In this document: one piece after another, positions 61,827-64,000 of the stretch
How positions within the stretch are numbered: the first letter of the stretch is position 1
How the letters are laid out: the number at the start of each line of letters is the position of its first letter
Source of the DNA: Streblospio benedicti
Taxonomy: Eukaryota; Annelida; Polychaeta; Spionida; Spionidae
NCBI GenBank assembly: GCA_019095985.1
Contig: CM032663.1
Location: forward strand, 40,268,032-40,332,031
DNA: 64,000 nucleotides
Reading direction: 5' to 3'
The notes under the pieces: generated by a model
The model's database searches: none
What the model was told of the DNA's origin: nothing
What the model saw: the letters and a program-made list of their open reading frames with translations, nothing else
Position numbers and translations under genes: made by a program

Positions 61827-63578
61827 TCACACGAATGAACCAATGAATGCGATACTGAGCTGATCCAGAGCGTCATCGCCAAACACTGGTAGAGAGTCGA
61901 TGCTCCAGATGGGGTCGTGCACATACACTGAAAAGTATGGAGAAAATCATATCATCAGTTAGTGACAATGTATAAACTTAATTGGCAAGAATGGAGAAAC
62001 TAGCTGGGTGGCAATGTACTTTGTTTGATAATCACTCAAAGCCTAATTAATGGTACCAGAAAAATGGCAATCTATTTGAAATCACGTGGATTGTAAGTGT
62101 TTCCTAAATAGAATATAAATATGAACGATATTCTCAAATTATATAAGAAGATTGTGATAATTTTGTAATTTTGCGATTTTGAAGGAGTTTTGTCCAACCA
62201 TCGGGGGGGGGGGGGGTTAATAAGGAGTAAAATATTTATATATTTCACCGCCCCAACTGTTTTTGCTCCGGTATGGTGTGCTATTTAGTATTTCATTTTC
62301 TAGCTTACTTTGCCATGCCTTACTACATTATTTTTAGGGATATGTATACTACAATAGGCATAGCTGAAGACATGGTTTTCAACCCAAAGCTTCCATTTGA
62401 CTATACTGCATGCCCCTGGTGTAACTGTAACTCATGAAGCCAGAATGATATCATCATCCCAATTCGTAAGCTGTTAAAAGGGTTGACAAACCTGTTTAAA
62501 GCTATGTCTATCGTGATAAAACATGCTTGGTATAAAAGTCAGAAATGACTTCGCAGGCATAGTAGGGAAACATACTATTCACAACCTTTAGCCTCACATG
62601 TATAGATCTCCATTATTCAGTGTTATGTTTCGGCTCATTCAGCCGGCTTGTCACTAGCGGGACCAACGTGACTGATACTCACACATCTGTCCGGGCCACA
62701 TGTTGATGTGCACCGGCTGACAGTCGTAGCGGCAGTACTCGGTTGGTACCAACACCAGGCGGCGTGAGCCGGACGCCTGCACATACCACGAGTTCGCCGC
62801 CAGAGGACGCGGCTGAAACATGGAGTTTATAGACGCTCGGGTCTGACATTCCCGATAAACAGAACCGAGTCGGATCAAATGGAAAGCGGATAAACGCAGC
62901 GATCTGAGGTGTTTCGTGTATGCGCAATCGATGGTCTGCGGTGGACATGAAAAAAAAAAAAACAAAAAACAAACTTGAAAATAATATATTTTGGCTCCCT
63001 CTGGATCCGCCTATGGCTGTGGAAGGTTTTTTTTTGTGGAAGTGGTTTTATTTTATTTATCTCTATTTTTTATTTTCTTATTTGCCACATGTTATCGTCA
63101 CATTTGTGTCCATTGTTAGGGTCGGAATCATCTTTTCACATGTAGGCTTCGATGGAACTTTCATCAATGGTTGTATGTGAGCAGAGAGAGACTGCAGTTC
63201 ATTGATAAGTAACAAATGGATATGGTGCAAAGCCGATCATGTTTAGGGGTGTTCACGTTACAAGACGTCTTCACCAATTCGGGGTTCTAGTCTAGTAAAA
63301 CCATATTCAGAGAGTAACGAATGATATATGGGTCATATATGCTAGCTTATTGTGGCAAGATGGTTACAAGAGTGTTTTACAAACTGTAACTGCCCGACTG
63401 TTTGATTGCATTTTAATGTTTGCTAATACTTCTACTTATATTTTATTACTTCTACTTGTTTTTATTTTTATTTCTTTTAATCCTTATAATATAAATGATA
63501 ATGTAGATCGCAACTACTTACCACAGCATAAGGCAATGCCTTCTGAGCGTCTATGATGACCACTTTAGACATGACCAC
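61827..63578 (-). CDS. 3' end of an unrecognised gene (three exons)
   Basis: Three exons join in phase: 63578-63522 (57 bases), 62812-62683 (130 bases) and 61927-61827 (stop TGA). Splice sites are good (ACACAG, TTTCAG and TTTTCAG acceptors; GTAAGT and GTGAGT donors). The 95 visible residues include VVMSKVVIIDAQKALPYAV, PLAANSWYVQASGSRRLV, LVPTEYCRYDCQPVHINMW, then HDPIWSIDSLPVFGDDALD and a hydrophobic end LSIAFIGSFV. Exons are clearly GC-richer than the introns. I do not recognise the family. The CRYDC pair and Trp-rich composition suggest an extracellular or lumenal domain. Upstream exons lie beyond 63578; none could be placed inside the window. Confidence 0.62.
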
Positions 63579-64000
63579 CTGTGTTTCATCATGGAGAAAG
63601 TAGGGGCGAGGGAAAAGCCTCCTTAGCACCCGAGACGACCATAGACCCTGGGAGTGCCTAGGATGGAAGGCCGGTCATGTTAGAGAGGTGTCATAATAGT
63701 GGGATTATTTTTCTACGGTTTATTCTACATCATATTTATCCATGGCAGTGACCATTCAAGAAAACACAGGTGTGTAGAAAGACCACTATGTTTAATTGGC
63801 TCGATAATGATCAACGGACCAAAAAGTCTCTTATTATGTATTACCTGTAAGTGCATTCTGATGACGGCATATGTGTTGTGTGCAAGGGTATGTTTGTTTC
63901 ATGGCATCACATTTTCATGCACTAAAGTTGGTTTCATTCTCTCGATCATGCGTTATCATCGAACACGTGCATATGCATCTTGCTTACATTCCATAGATAA
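63579..64000. other. Intron of the unrecognised gene at the right edge
   Basis: A candidate donor (TTACAG|GTAATA on the minus strand, near 63845) has no compatible open exon in front of it, so I left it out. Confidence 0.35.

Noticed and set aside
62654-62972. Two long overlapping open frames on the minus strand
   Set aside because: Only the part at 62683-62812 in one frame is bracketed by splice sites and agrees in phase with neighbours; the second frame is a shadow of it.
63845-63900. Possible further exon ending MHLQ before a GTAATA donor
   Set aside because: The compatible frame has an in-frame stop with no acceptor between it and the donor.

Overview
The window is animal nuclear DNA: AT-rich, with intron-split genes using GT-AG splice sites, many short inverted-repeat transposons and LINE fragments. 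Nothing prokaryotic is present. The gene types (class C GPCR ectodomain, synaptotagmin, PAN-domain protein, secreted Kunitz inhibitor) and the LINE style suggest a marine invertebrate, possibly amphioxus or another invertebrate deuterostome. That assignment is inference. No protein-coding gene lies in a single exon, so exon models here were built by hand from splice sites, matching phases and, where possible, comparison of two duplicated copies.

Layout. 1-3974 (minus): the 5' end of a GABA-B-like receptor, with its signal-peptide exon and first ligand-binding exon; the rest runs off the left edge or is in a long intron. 4.6-32 kb: a gene-poor stretch with one likely terminal exon (4619-4703), one strong orphan exon (23545-23595) and several non-autonomous DNA transposons. 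33.0-35.1 kb (minus): a two-exon synaptotagmin-like gene. 36.5-41.0 kb (minus): a PAN-domain gene whose C-terminal half has four hemopexin-like repeats. 42.3-44.0 kb (plus): a three-exon single-Kunitz secreted protein, head-to-head with the PAN gene. 44.5-46.9 kb: a repeat island with a LINE that looks inverted by twin priming. 47.5-49.2 kb (plus): a four-exon, four-transmembrane protein. 51.3-52.4 kb: a 1.1 kb Harbinger-like element. 53.5-60.8 kb: a second, direct-orientation copy of the PAN/Kunitz block. 61.8-63.6 kb (minus): the 3' end of an unrecognised gene.

The most notable structure is the direct duplication of about 6 kb (about 38.54-44.37 kb and 54.86-61.17 kb). It carries the PAN exons, the shared upstream region and the whole Kunitz gene. 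The two halves met different fates. The copied PAN exons differ almost only at silent sites (my hand count is 14 silent to 2 replacement), so they look constrained. The linked Kunitz copy is a pseudogene. The copy did not include the hemopexin-like exons, but two new open exons with good or fair splice sites lie downstream of the second PAN block, so the second PAN gene may have acquired a new tail. The surviving Kunitz protein has Glu at the usual inhibitory P1 position where the dead copy has Lys.
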